In this document: positions 1-7,919 of the stretch, piece after piece
Layout of the letters: each line of letters starts with the position of its first letter
Position numbering within the stretch: the stretch's first letter is position 1
Assembly (NCBI GenBank): GCA_016707705.1
Contig: JADJHD010000020.1
Coordinates: 62,001 to 126,000, forward strand
Reading direction: 5' to 3'
Length of the DNA: 64,000 bases
From: Bacteroidales bacterium
Lineage (GTDB): Bacteria; Bacteroidota; Bacteroidia; Bacteroidales; UBA4417
Translations under genes and position numbers: made by a program
The notes under the pieces: model-generated
Seen by the model: the letters and a program-made list of their open reading frames with translations, nothing else
Databases searched by the model: none
What the model was told of the DNA's origin: nothing

Positions 1-2
1 TA

Positions 3-455
3 CTTGATGAAAGTGGAAACAGAATTGGGAAAATTGGAAAAAGAGGAAATGCCAAAGGTGAATTTAACTTTCCAACACATATCTGGGCAGATGCTAAAGG
101 CTTGGTTTACATAACCGATGCCATGAATTTCAGGGTACAGGTTTTCAATTCGAATGGTGAAGTAGTTTCTGTATTCGGACAGGTTGGAGATGCTTCAGGA
201 TTTATGGCAAGGCCTAAGGGAATAGCAACTGATTCACATGGAAACATTTATGTAGTGGATGCTTTATTCCATACTGTTCAGGTATTTGACCTGAATGGAA
301 GATTGCTCATCAGTTTTGGAAATCAGGGTCATGGGAACGCTGAGTTCTGGATGCCTACCGGAATTTTTATTGACAAACAGGACCATATTTTTGTCGCAGA
401 CACCTATAATTCAAGAGTACAGATTTTTCAAATAACTCACGAAGACAGAAAATGA
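3..455 (+). CDS. NHL-repeat beta-propeller protein, C-terminal part
   Basis: The reading frame is open from base 3, so the gene starts left of the window and only about 150 C-terminal residues are present. They hold NHL-type repeats, each with a pattern like VYITDAMNFRVQVFNSNGE, where a hydrophobic strand, an aspartate and an RVQVF strand recur roughly every 45-50 residues. NHL propellers usually bind proteins or polymers, often outside the cytoplasm. The stop overlaps the start of the 12-heme cytochrome gene by ATGA, so the two are translationally coupled. A second NHL protein lies at 6172-7293 in the same cluster. The role in electron transfer is inferred from position only. Confidence 0.85.
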   Translation, partial: LDESGNRIGKIGKRGNAKGEFNFPTHIWADAKGLVYITDAMNFRVQVFNSNGEVVSVFGQVGDASGFMARPKGIATDSHGNIYVVDALFHTVQVFDLNGRLLISFGNQGHGNAEFWMPTGIFIDKQDHIFVADTYNSRVQIFQITHEDRK

Positions 456-2125
456 AAAAACTCGAACTGCTAATTATACTGACCATCATAGGCGCTTTAT
501 CAACTCAGGCGCAATCTGTTGTTAACACCAAGCACAACCTTTCCATAAGTGGACCCGGATCTGTTAAGGCAATTTCAGAGGATGAAATCTGTGTGTTTTG
601 CCATACTCCTCATAACAGCCGTCCTGTTGCTCCACTTTGGAACAGGAATGATCCTGGTACCACCTACACTTTATATGCGAGTTCCACCTTACAGGCTTTG
701 CCCGGACAACCTGATGGCTCCTCCATTCTGTGTCTTTCATGCCATGACGGCACAGTTGCTCTCGGCAGCGTCATAAGCAGACCTTCCACCATACCTATGA
801 ATGGTGGAAATTTTATGCCTGCCGGTGTAGGAAATCTGGGAAACAACCTTAAAAACGACCACCCCATATCATTCAGTTACACATCCGCCCTGGCTGCAGC
901 TGACGGACAGCTAAAAACTCCTGCCAGCATTACACCTCCTGTGAATCTCAGGAATGGCAAGGTCCAATGTACTTCCTGCCATGAACCTCATAAAAACCTG
1001 TACTCTGATTTTCTGCTGGCCAGTACACAAAACTCCAACCTCTGCAATAGTTGCCATCAAAGAACCTACTGGACAACCAGTTCGCATAATACTTCTGTAA
1101 AAACATGGAATGGAACCGCACCGGATCCATGGCCCTATTCACCCTGGACAACAGTAGCTGAAAATGGTTGTGAGAATTGTCATAATCCTCATAATTCAAA
1201 CAGCACCAAATTGTTGTTGAAATACTCCACTGAAGAAAACAATTGCCTCGATTGTCACAATGGAAATGCATCTACAAAAAACATTGCGGCTCAGTTTGCC
1301 AAGGCATATAAGCACAATATTACCAGTTATAATGGTATTCATGACGCCAATGAAGCCGCACAGATAACAAATATGCATTCGGAATGTGTTGATTGCCATA
1401 ATCCTCATGCAGCAAGAAACCAGGCTGCAACAGCACCTGCCGTCAACGGATTCCTGCTGGGGGTTAAGGGAATCAATCAGAGTGGCACAGCTGTTAACCC
1501 GGCAACCAACTCCTATGAAATCTGCTACCGCTGCCATGCAGGTAGTGCAGGTGCACCTGCAGCTTCAACCCCAAGGGTCATTGTTCAAAACAATGTCAGG
1601 CTTGAATTTGCACCAGGCAACCCCTCCTATCATTCAGTTGCTGCTGTTGGCGTGAACACTACCGTTCCCAGTCTTATTGCACCCTGGACAACCAGCAGCA
1701 GGATGTATTGTACTGACTGCCATGCAAGTGATGGCACTGGCTCACCAGCCGGCCCTCATGGCTCCATCTACCCGCATATCCTGAAAAGGCAGAACAATAC
1801 AACTGATAACACCGCGGAATCCGCTGCAGCTTATGCCTTATGCTATGGATGTCATAATCGCACCTCCATTCTTGGAGATATATCTTTCAAAGAGCATTCC
1901 AAGCATATTGTGGGCGAAAGAACACCCTGTATTACCTGCCATGACCCGCATGGAATCAGCAGCACCCAGGGAAACAGTACCAATAACTCAAATCTGATAA
2001 ACTTTTGGACAACAGTTGTAACCAACAGTTCCGGCGGAATCCGTAGATTTGATGATCAGGGAAATTTTAAGGGAAGATGCTATCTCACCTGCCATGGAGA
2101 GAACCATAATCCGCTGAGTTACTAA
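452..2125 (+). CDS. Dodecaheme c-type cytochrome (doubled CXXCH family)
   Basis: This 557-residue protein has an N-terminal signal peptide (about residues 1-20, ending TQAQ). It contains eleven CXXCH motifs (in order CVFCH, CLSCH, CTSCH, CNSCH, CENCH, CLDCH, CVDCH, CYRCH, CTDCH, CYGCH, CITCH) plus one CX3CH motif (CYLTCH) close to the C terminus, so up to twelve covalent hemes. Many histidines outside the motifs, as in CHTPHN and CHNPHN, can serve as distal ligands. The first 130 residues are clearly related to the tetraheme protein at 5427-6047. It is exported to the periplasm or cell surface. Its neighbours (NHL propellers, porin, heme-sensing kinase) suggest it is the large terminal cytochrome of an electron conduit, which is an inference. 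Confidence 0.93.
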   Translation: MKKLELLIILTIIGALSTQAQSVVNTKHNLSISGPGSVKAISEDEICVFCHTPHNSRPVAPLWNRNDPGTTYTLYASSTLQALPGQPDGSSILCLSCHDGTVALGSVISRPSTIPMNGGNFMPAGVGNLGNNLKNDHPISFSYTSALAAADGQLKTPASITPPVNLRNGKVQCTSCHEPHKNLYSDFLLASTQNSNLCNSCHQRTYWTTSSHNTSVKTWNGTAPDPWPYSPWTTVAENGCENCHNPHNSNSTKLLLKYSTEENNCLDCHNGNASTKNIAAQFAKAYKHNITSYNGIHDANEAAQITNMHSECVDCHNPHAARNQAATAPAVNGFLLGVKGINQSGTAVNPATNSYEICYRCHAGSAGAPAASTPRVIVQNNVRLEFAPGNPSYHSVAAVGVNTTVPSLIAPWTTSSRMYCTDCHASDGTGSPAGPHGSIYPHILKRQNNTTDNTAESAAAYALCYGCHNRTSILGDISFKEHSKHIVGERTPCITCHDPHGISSTQGNSTNNSNLINFWTTVVTNSSGGIRRFDDQGNFKGRCYLTCHGENHNPLSY

Positions 2126-2152
2126 ACTTGGGTCAAATAAGGAATAATCAGG

Positions 2153-3598
2153 ATGAAGTCCTTTAGTTTCAGGGTTAAGATAATTGGAATGATTGTAATA
2201 GTGGTAACGCTGTTTTCGGTTATCTCATTTACAGTATTCAATTTTTACCTGAAGGACAAACTTATCACCCATACAGAGGAGACTTACAATCACATGAATC
2301 TCCTTCGTGATCAGTATTACTTTACAATCAGCCAGCATGATGGTAAGGTTATCCGGTCCATGCTTAAAAATCTGGAACAGGATCCTGATGTACTCAGAAC
2401 TTTCCTTATTAATAGCAAACGGAAACTTGTCTATCCCAAAAACCATAAGACTCCGGGTATTGATTCAGCAAATGTTGAACAGTACTTCAGCAGCCGGAAA
2501 GATATATCCATTGTCTCATTCAGCAAGGAAAATCCTCCTTATTCCAGAGTTTTCATCCGACTGCAGAACATTGAGTCATGTCAGGAGTGCCATAACCCTT
2601 CGACCAAAGCACTTGGTTTGATTGTCATGGATCTTTCAAACCATGAAACTCAAAGCATAGTAAACCTGACCAAAAATTTCAGCATTTTCTATACCATTGC
2701 CATTCTGCTGGCCATCTTTACAATGGTAGCCTATCTTCACTTTAAGTATATCCGGAAAAGCATGCAGCAATTCCGGGCTGCCATTAGACGAATAAACAAA
2801 GGCGATCTGGAAAAACGTCTTGATATACCTGAAGTAAGGGAACTGGGAAGTCTGGGAAGGGATTTCAATGAAATGATGGCGACATTTGAAAGAACACAGT
2901 ACCAGCTTCGGGAGTATCATGAAAAGGAGCTTCAGAATACGCAGAAACTAGCTACAATAGGTGAAATGTCGGCAAGAATTGCTCACGAAATCAGAAATCC
3001 GGTCACCGGAATTGCCAGAGCAATGGAGGTCATTATAACTGAAATGAAGGATTCAGCCAATAAGCCGATTCTTGAAGAAATCCAGCGACAGGCAAATCGG
3101 GTCAATCAGGCAATTACCAATCTATTGCGTTTCTCCAGGACAAAGGAACTGATACTGGAAAAAGGGAATATTAATGACATCCTGAAGTCTGTAACCTTCT
3201 TCCTTCAAAACCAATCACTTGAAAAATCAGTGAGATTTGAGCTTCAAACAGATGATCTGCTTCCAAAAGTTTCATTTGATCACGAACAATTAGAGAATGT
3301 AATCATGAATTTGATTATCAACTCAATACAATCTATTCAGGAGGAGGGAGTTATCATCATAAAATCATCTTTCATCGATAAAAAGAACAAGGTACTGATC
3401 TCTATTTCTGATAATGGCAAAGGGATTCCGGAGGAAGCAGCAGCTGAAATATTCAAGCCATTTTTTACGACGAGAACTAAGGGAACAGGACTGGGACTTG
3501 CAATCAGCAAGGATATTATTCAGAAGCACGAAGGAGAAATATGGTTTAAAAATAATGAGGATTCAGGCTGTACCTTCTTCTTAACTTTACCTGCCTGA
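2153..3598 (+). CDS. Membrane sensor histidine kinase with a c-type heme motif
   Basis: This 481-residue kinase has two membrane segments (about residues 9-31 and 176-197) flanking a periplasmic sensor domain. That domain carries CQECH at residues 143-147, a standard covalent heme attachment site, so it probably senses redox state or a gas through a c-type heme. A HAMP linker follows, then HisKA with the phospho-acceptor in AHEIRNP (about His278), and an HATPase_c domain with DNGKGIPEE and TKGTGLGLAI. The response regulator gene starts 38 bases downstream and is the obvious partner. Position inside the cytochrome cluster suggests it controls these genes. A half-site of the repeat at 5056 (TGGGTCAAAT) lies just upstream at 2129. 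Confidence 0.93.
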   Translation: MKSFSFRVKIIGMIVIVVTLFSVISFTVFNFYLKDKLITHTEETYNHMNLLRDQYYFTISQHDGKVIRSMLKNLEQDPDVLRTFLINSKRKLVYPKNHKTPGIDSANVEQYFSSRKDISIVSFSKENPPYSRVFIRLQNIESCQECHNPSTKALGLIVMDLSNHETQSIVNLTKNFSIFYTIAILLAIFTMVAYLHFKYIRKSMQQFRAAIRRINKGDLEKRLDIPEVRELGSLGRDFNEMMATFERTQYQLREYHEKELQNTQKLATIGEMSARIAHEIRNPVTGIARAMEVIITEMKDSANKPILEEIQRQANRVNQAITNLLRFSRTKELILEKGNINDILKSVTFFLQNQSLEKSVRFELQTDDLLPKVSFDHEQLENVIMNLIINSIQSIQEEGVIIIKSSFIDKKNKVLISISDNGKGIPEEAAAEIFKPFFTTRTKGTGLGLAISKDIIQKHEGEIWFKNNEDSGCTFFLTLPA

Positions 3599-3636
3599 AA
3601 AAGAGATTGAATTGATTTAAAAACTGCTTAAGATAG

Positions 3637-5049
3637 ATGAAACAGTTAAAAATCCTGGTAATTGATGATGAGAAGCTGATTCGCTGGTCACTCGAAAAAC
3701 ATTTGAGTGCAAAGGGATACCAGGCAATTGGAGCGGAATCAGGTGAAGAAGGAATTAAAATATTTGAGCAGAATCATCCTGAAATAGTTCTGGTGGATAA
3801 TAAATTACCTGGAATTCAAGGACTTGAAGTAATAAAAAAAATCAAGTCCCTTGATGAAGAGGCTGTTATAGTATTCATGACAGCATATGGTTCCATTGAG
3901 ACAGCAGTAGAAGCAATGAAATCAGGAGCTACTGAATATATCAACAAGCCCTTTGCCTTTGAGGAGGTTGAAGTCATCCTTGATAACATCAAGAACAAGC
4001 TAAAGATAATCAAGGAAATACAAGTTCTAAAGAGACAACAAAAAGACATAGTAACCTTTGATCACATTATTGGAGAATCAGTTCAGTTTAAGCAAATTGT
4101 ACACTTAGCCCGAAAAATTGCCCGGACTAAAACAACAACGATACTTCTTTTAGGTGAAAGTGGAACCGGAAAGGATATGTTTGCCCATGCTATTCACAAT
4201 GACAGCACCAGACATGATAAGCCATTCATAACAATAAACTGTTCTTCATTACCGGAAACTCTCCTTGAAAGCGAACTGTTCGGACATGAAAAAGGAGCTT
4301 TTACAGATGCAAAGCAAATGAAAAAGGGATTGTTTGAACTTGCTGAAGGAGGGACTGTATTTCTGGATGAAATTGGTGAAATAAATGCTGCAACACAGAT
4401 AAAATTGCTTGGTGTGCTGGAAAACAGGGTAGTAAGACGAATAGGAGGCACCCAGAGTATTCCTGTGGATATACGAATCATCGCCGCAACCAACCGGGAT
4501 CTGAAAAGAGCAATTGATGATAAGTCCTTCAGAGAGGATCTCTATTACAGGCTAAAAGTCTTCCAGATTATCCTGCCACCTCTTCGTGAGAGACGTGATG
4601 ATATTCCATTAATAGCAAACCATTTCATTACCCATTACAATAGCCAGTTCCAGAAGAATGTGAGCCATCTGAATGAAGGTGTCCGGGCTATGTTTCTTGA
4701 GTATAACTGGCCAGGAAACATAAGAGAACTCCGGAACGTAATTGAAAGGGCTGTGATTTTGGAAACTATGACTAGCTTACAACCAGATAACCTTCCAAAT
4801 GAGATGATTGGAAAAATCGAGCAAGCCGATAATTCATCAAAAGAAAATTACACCCAAGGCAACATAGGAACTTCAGGATCAATTGTTGAATTTAATATTC
4901 CAAATGAAGGTTTTTCATTATATGAAATTGAAAAACAACTCATTATTCATGCTTTGAAAAAATCTGACAATAACCAGACACGGACTTCAAAGATGCTGGG
5001 AATTTCAAGAGACACATTACGATATAAAATGAAAAAATATAAACTTTAA
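3637..5049 (+). CDS. Sigma-54-dependent response regulator (NtrC family)
   Basis: This 470-residue regulator has a complete three-domain layout. The receiver has the acidic pair D10/D11, phospho-acceptor D54 in VDNKLPG, T81 and K103. The AAA+ domain has Walker A GESGTGKD (about 173-180), the sigma-54-contacting loop GAFTDA (219-224) and Walker B TVFLDEIGE (about 239-247). The last 30 residues are a Fis-type helix-turn-helix (TRTSKMLGISRDTLRYKMKK). It should activate sigma-54 promoters after phosphorylation, most likely by the heme-containing kinase encoded just before it. Two similar inverted repeats lie directly after its stop codon and a -24/-12-like sequence lies before the tetraheme gene, giving a plausible local target. 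Confidence 0.95.
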   Translation: MKQLKILVIDDEKLIRWSLEKHLSAKGYQAIGAESGEEGIKIFEQNHPEIVLVDNKLPGIQGLEVIKKIKSLDEEAVIVFMTAYGSIETAVEAMKSGATEYINKPFAFEEVEVILDNIKNKLKIIKEIQVLKRQQKDIVTFDHIIGESVQFKQIVHLARKIARTKTTTILLLGESGTGKDMFAHAIHNDSTRHDKPFITINCSSLPETLLESELFGHEKGAFTDAKQMKKGLFELAEGGTVFLDEIGEINAATQIKLLGVLENRVVRRIGGTQSIPVDIRIIAATNRDLKRAIDDKSFREDLYYRLKVFQIILPPLRERRDDIPLIANHFITHYNSQFQKNVSHLNEGVRAMFLEYNWPGNIRELRNVIERAVILETMTSLQPDNLPNEMIGKIEQADNSSKENYTQGNIGTSGSIVEFNIPNEGFSLYEIEKQLIIHALKKSDNNQTRTSKMLGISRDTLRYKMKKYKL

Positions 5050-5055
5050 ACACCC

Positions 5056-5095
5056 TGGGTTATTTCACCCACAATCAATTGGGTCATATAGCCCA
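5056..5095. promoter_or_regulatory. Paired inverted repeats, candidate activator binding sites
   Basis: Two 16-bp dyads, TGGGTTATTTCACCCA at 5056 and TGGGTCATATAGCCCA at 5080, agree at 12 of 16 positions and start 24 bp apart. Tandem dyads at this spacing are typical of upstream activator sequences for NtrC-type regulators. They begin 7 bp after the stop codon of such a regulator. There is no T-tract, so they are not a terminator. A further half-site occurs at 2129. Confidence 0.5.
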
Positions 5096-5365
5096 GTCTT
5101 TATCCATTTTTTTAAGGGAATCTGCAGAATAATCTTCAAACAGGGTCCAATAACTTTATAAAAGCAATTGCGAATAACCTCTGAAACACCTATTGGCAAA
5201 AGAAAAATGCTGAAACGCCTTTTTCTGCTTTCAAATTCTATTCAAGTCAAAGGTCAAATGCAGCTTTAAAGGCAACAGTCAAAAAACAGCTAATTTTATT
5301 TGAACGCTACATACAATGTACGTATATAAACCATAAGAACTTAATTGTTAATCACATACATTTTG

Positions 5366-5380
5366 TGGCATATAATTTGA
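5366..5380 (+). promoter_or_regulatory. Candidate sigma-54 (-24/-12) promoter of the tetraheme gene
   Basis: TGGCATATAATTTGA has GG and GA separated by ten bases and matches TGGCAC-N5-TTGC except at two positions, including the final C of the -12 element. Initiation would fall near 5391, about 35 bases before the start codon. The same stretch also resembles the Bacteroidota -7 box but with one base too many (TA-n3-TTTG), so the assignment is not certain. Confidence 0.4.
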
Positions 5381-5426
5381 AAACAGCAGGCAACAACGCT
5401 AGTATCTCTCCTAAAAACCTCACACA

Positions 5427-6047
5427 ATGAAAAAAATTAATTGCCTCTTACTCGTTATTGCTTTCGCAACTCTGTCACAATTTGGGTTTGCACAGATTGC
5501 AGGAACAGGACATGACTTTTCAGGTCAGAGCTGGAACACTACAACTGAAATCTGCATTGTTTGCCACACTCCGCACAATGCTGACAATACAGTTGCAAAT
5601 GCTCCCCTTTGGAATCACAGCCTTTCAAATGTTGCTGCCTACTCAATTTATTCAGGTGCAACAATGAATGCAACTGTTGGTCAACCTGATGGAAGTTCAA
5701 AACTCTGTCTCAGCTGCCATGACGGAACTGTAGCTCTTGAAAACTTTGGTGGTGTTACCACCGGAACCAACCCCATGACTGGTAATGCCAATATGGGAAC
5801 CGATTTAAGCAATGACCATCCTGTTTCATTTACCTATGATGCAGCTTTGGCTTCAACTGATGGTGGATTGTTCAATCCAACCACTACTCAGTCAGGTTTG
5901 GGTGGAACCATCACAAACACCATGCTTATCTCTGGCAAGATGCAATGTTCATCATGCCATGATGTGCACAATAGCGCCAATATCAACGGCCTGCTGCTGA
6001 AATCAAACTCAGCCAGCGCACTTTGCCTTACCTGCCATAACAAGTAA
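5427..6047 (+). CDS. Small tetraheme c-type cytochrome, OmcE-like
   Basis: This 206-residue exported protein has a signal peptide (residues 1-22, ending FGFAQ) and four CXXCH motifs: CIVCH, CLSCH, CSSCH and CLTCH, the last five residues from the end. Five other histidines (in GHDF, TPHN, WNHS, NDHP and DVHN) are enough for bis-histidine ligation. Size, heme spacing and the phrases CHTPHN, CLSCHDGTVA and NDHPVSFTYD resemble small tetraheme cytochromes of the OmcE type, which in Geobacter form heme-stacked filaments. Filament formation here is inference. It is also homologous to the N-terminal part of the 12-heme protein. It is a single-gene unit with its own regulatory region before it and a terminator after it, which fits strong independent expression. 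Confidence 0.9.
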   Translation: MKKINCLLLVIAFATLSQFGFAQIAGTGHDFSGQSWNTTTEICIVCHTPHNADNTVANAPLWNHSLSNVAAYSIYSGATMNATVGQPDGSSKLCLSCHDGTVALENFGGVTTGTNPMTGNANMGTDLSNDHPVSFTYDAALASTDGGLFNPTTTQSGLGGTITNTMLISGKMQCSSCHDVHNSANINGLLLKSNSASALCLTCHNK

Positions 6048-6070
6048 GCTAAGCTTTAAAAAAATCTTTA

Positions 6071-6096
6071 AAAGGGCGAAGTTTCCTTCGCCCTTT
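6071..6096 (+). terminator. Rho-independent terminator after the tetraheme cytochrome gene
   Basis: AAAGGGCGAAG and CTTCGCCCTTT form an 11-bp stem with a four-base loop, followed by a run of T. It lies 23 bases after the stop codon and separates this gene from the downstream NHL-porin operon. Confidence 0.85.
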
Positions 6097-6171
6097 TTTA
6101 CGATGACAATACCTGGTCATCATTCAATCGGAATGCTCATTGTTTAGGTTCCGCTCCAATCCAAGGAAAAC

Positions 6172-7293
6172 ATGCTCAGAATACTGATCCCTGCTTTAAT
6201 TGCTGCCATTTTTCTTCAATCCTGCGCCAAAAAAGTCATTACGGGGCAGGATAGTTTAGTTATTTATCCTTCCCCTCCCGACACTGCAAGGATTCAATTC
6301 CTGACCAGGATCAGCAGCTCTCATGATGTTACAGGTGACCGGAATCCATTTTCTAGGTTAATTCTTGGAGAGGATGAGGATATCGCCATCAATAAACCAT
6401 ATGGTGTTGCAGTGTCTGGCGATAAGATCTTTATCTGTGATACTTTCATTCATGGACTGGACGTAATTGACATGAAGGATAATTCCTTCGAACAATTCAT
6501 TCCAACAGGAAAGGGTGAACTAAAGCAACCTATCAATTGTACAGTGGATAGTCTGGGAAATGTTTACGTAGCAGACTCAGAACGCAAGCAGGTAGTTATT
6601 TTTGACAATGAAGGCAATTATACTGGAAGCTTCGGAGACCCTGAATCCTTTAAACCTGTTGACGTTGCCGTTAAATATGGCAAAATATGGGTTACCAATC
6701 TGGCACAGCATCAGGTAATGGTCTTCAGTTGTGATTCTTCACATGAATTACTGTCGGTTTGGCCGGAATTTGATAAATCAAACCCTTCCAGCCTGTTCTC
6801 CCCAACAAACCTGTATATTTCTGACAACAAGGTTTATGTCACTGACTTTGGGGACTTCAAGATTAAGGAATATACCCTTGACGGTGAATTTATTACTTCA
6901 TTAGGTACTTACGGACAAAATCCGGGGCAGTTCGTTCGTCCAAAGGGACTCGCAGTTGATAAGGATGAAAATCTGTACGTAGTTGATGCCGGATTTGAGA
7001 ATGTTCAGATATTCAATCCGGATGGAAAACTACTGATGTTCTTCGGAGGTAATTATAAAGGCCCCGGTGATATGTGGCTTCCGGCAAAAGTGACTGTTGA
7101 TTACAATCATACTGCCTATTTTGAAAAATATGTGGATCCATCCTACCATCTGAAGTATGTTATCCTTGTTTCAAATCAATTCGGCCCCGATAAGTTAAAT
7201 ATCTATGGAGCGATTGAACCGGTTCGTCCCGGCCAAAAAGGTGGTTTGAGGAATCTTGAAAAAAAAGGTAAAAGAAAGCCTCCTATGTTCTGA
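6172..7293 (+). CDS. NHL-repeat beta-propeller lipoprotein
   Basis: This 373-residue protein starts with a lipoprotein signal (lipobox LQSC, Cys18) and is probably anchored in a membrane facing the periplasm or the surface. The remainder is a series of NHL-like blades, for example KPYGVAVSGDKIFICD, QPINCTVDSLGNVYVADS and RPKGLAVDKDENLYVVDAG, about six in all, consistent with one complete propeller. The C-terminal tail is basic (about 25 residues). It opens the run that includes the pentaheme lipoprotein, the barrel and the 9-heme cytochrome, with gaps of 2-36 bases. A scaffold or assembly role for cytochromes or filaments is a guess from context. Confidence 0.85.
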   Translation: MLRILIPALIAAIFLQSCAKKVITGQDSLVIYPSPPDTARIQFLTRISSSHDVTGDRNPFSRLILGEDEDIAINKPYGVAVSGDKIFICDTFIHGLDVIDMKDNSFEQFIPTGKGELKQPINCTVDSLGNVYVADSERKQVVIFDNEGNYTGSFGDPESFKPVDVAVKYGKIWVTNLAQHQVMVFSCDSSHELLSVWPEFDKSNPSSLFSPTNLYISDNKVYVTDFGDFKIKEYTLDGEFITSLGTYGQNPGQFVRPKGLAVDKDENLYVVDAGFENVQIFNPDGKLLMFFGGNYKGPGDMWLPAKVTVDYNHTAYFEKYVDPSYHLKYVILVSNQFGPDKLNIYGAIEPVRPGQKGGLRNLEKKGKRKPPMF

Positions 7294-7329
7294 TTACAGT
7301 CTCTGCCATAAAACTCACAATACACTACA

Positions 7330-7917
7330 ATGACCTGTAACAACTATTTCCATCACAAACAACTGCACAGATTCCTTTTGATTCTGATGGCCGGGATAAT
7401 TGTGTTTGGAGTTACAGCATGTTCTTCATCCTATAAACATAAAGTATTATCATTCTTTTTCGATGGGGTGCCTGAAGTTTCAAGCTCTGAAACTCCTGTA
7501 GCTGCATCCGAAACAAAAGTAGATTCCTCAATTATTGCAACTCCATCCCTTGCAGCAGTAGCAATGAATGTACACCCTCCGTATCAGGATAAACAATGCC
7601 ATTCATGCCATGATCCCGGGAAAATGGGCAAACTGATTATAGCCCAGCCGATGGTTTGCTATGCATGCCATGATGACTTCTCAAAAAAATACAAAAACAC
7701 TCACGGTCCTGTTGAAGGCGGACAATGTACCATGTGCCATCAGCCACATCAGTCAGGGAATGAGCATCTCCTCACCCGCAAGGGTTCACTTGTTTGCCAG
7801 TATTGTCATGAATCTGATGACCTGAGTACTATCAGTGAACATCAGGATCCTGAGAATTCTTCCTGTATGACCTGCCATGACCCACATGGAGGCGATAATC
7901 CTTATTTTATCAAATAA
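7330..7917 (+). CDS. Pentaheme c-type cytochrome lipoprotein
   Basis: This 195-residue protein has an N-terminal hydrophobic segment ending in a lipobox (VTAC, Cys31), a linker rich in Ser/Thr/Ala, and then five CXXCH motifs: CHSCH, CYACH, CTMCH, CQYCH and CMTCH. Pairs such as CHDPG and CHQPHQ identify it as a doubled-CXXCH type cytochrome. It ends two bases before the start of the beta-barrel gene, so the two are almost certainly co-translated. Porin-cytochrome conduits pair a barrel with a periplasmic heme protein, and this is one of two candidates here for that role, the other being the 9-heme protein on the far side of the barrel gene. Confidence 0.9.
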   Translation: MTCNNYFHHKQLHRFLLILMAGIIVFGVTACSSSYKHKVLSFFFDGVPEVSSSETPVAASETKVDSSIIATPSLAAVAMNVHPPYQDKQCHSCHDPGKMGKLIIAQPMVCYACHDDFSKKYKNTHGPVEGGQCTMCHQPHQSGNEHLLTRKGSLVCQYCHESDDLSTISEHQDPENSSCMTCHDPHGGDNPYFIK

Positions 7918-7919
7918 CC

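Larger units (their letters stand above)
5050..5426 (+). promoter_or_regulatory. 377-bp intergenic regulatory region upstream of the tetraheme cytochrome gene
   Basis: No gene is seen in this gap. It starts with two related 16-bp inverted repeats (5056-5071 and 5080-5095) and ends with a promoter-like sequence at 5366-5380. The rest is AT-rich with no further clear signal, apart from a small dyad around ACATACAATGT near 5309. Such a long gap is unusual inside this otherwise compact cluster and fits a regulated promoter with upstream activator sites. Confidence 0.5.

Noticed and set aside
5056..5095. Transcription terminator after the sigma-54 regulator
   Set aside because: Stems are only 4-5 bp, there is no T-tract, and the two dyads are related to each other, which fits protein binding better.
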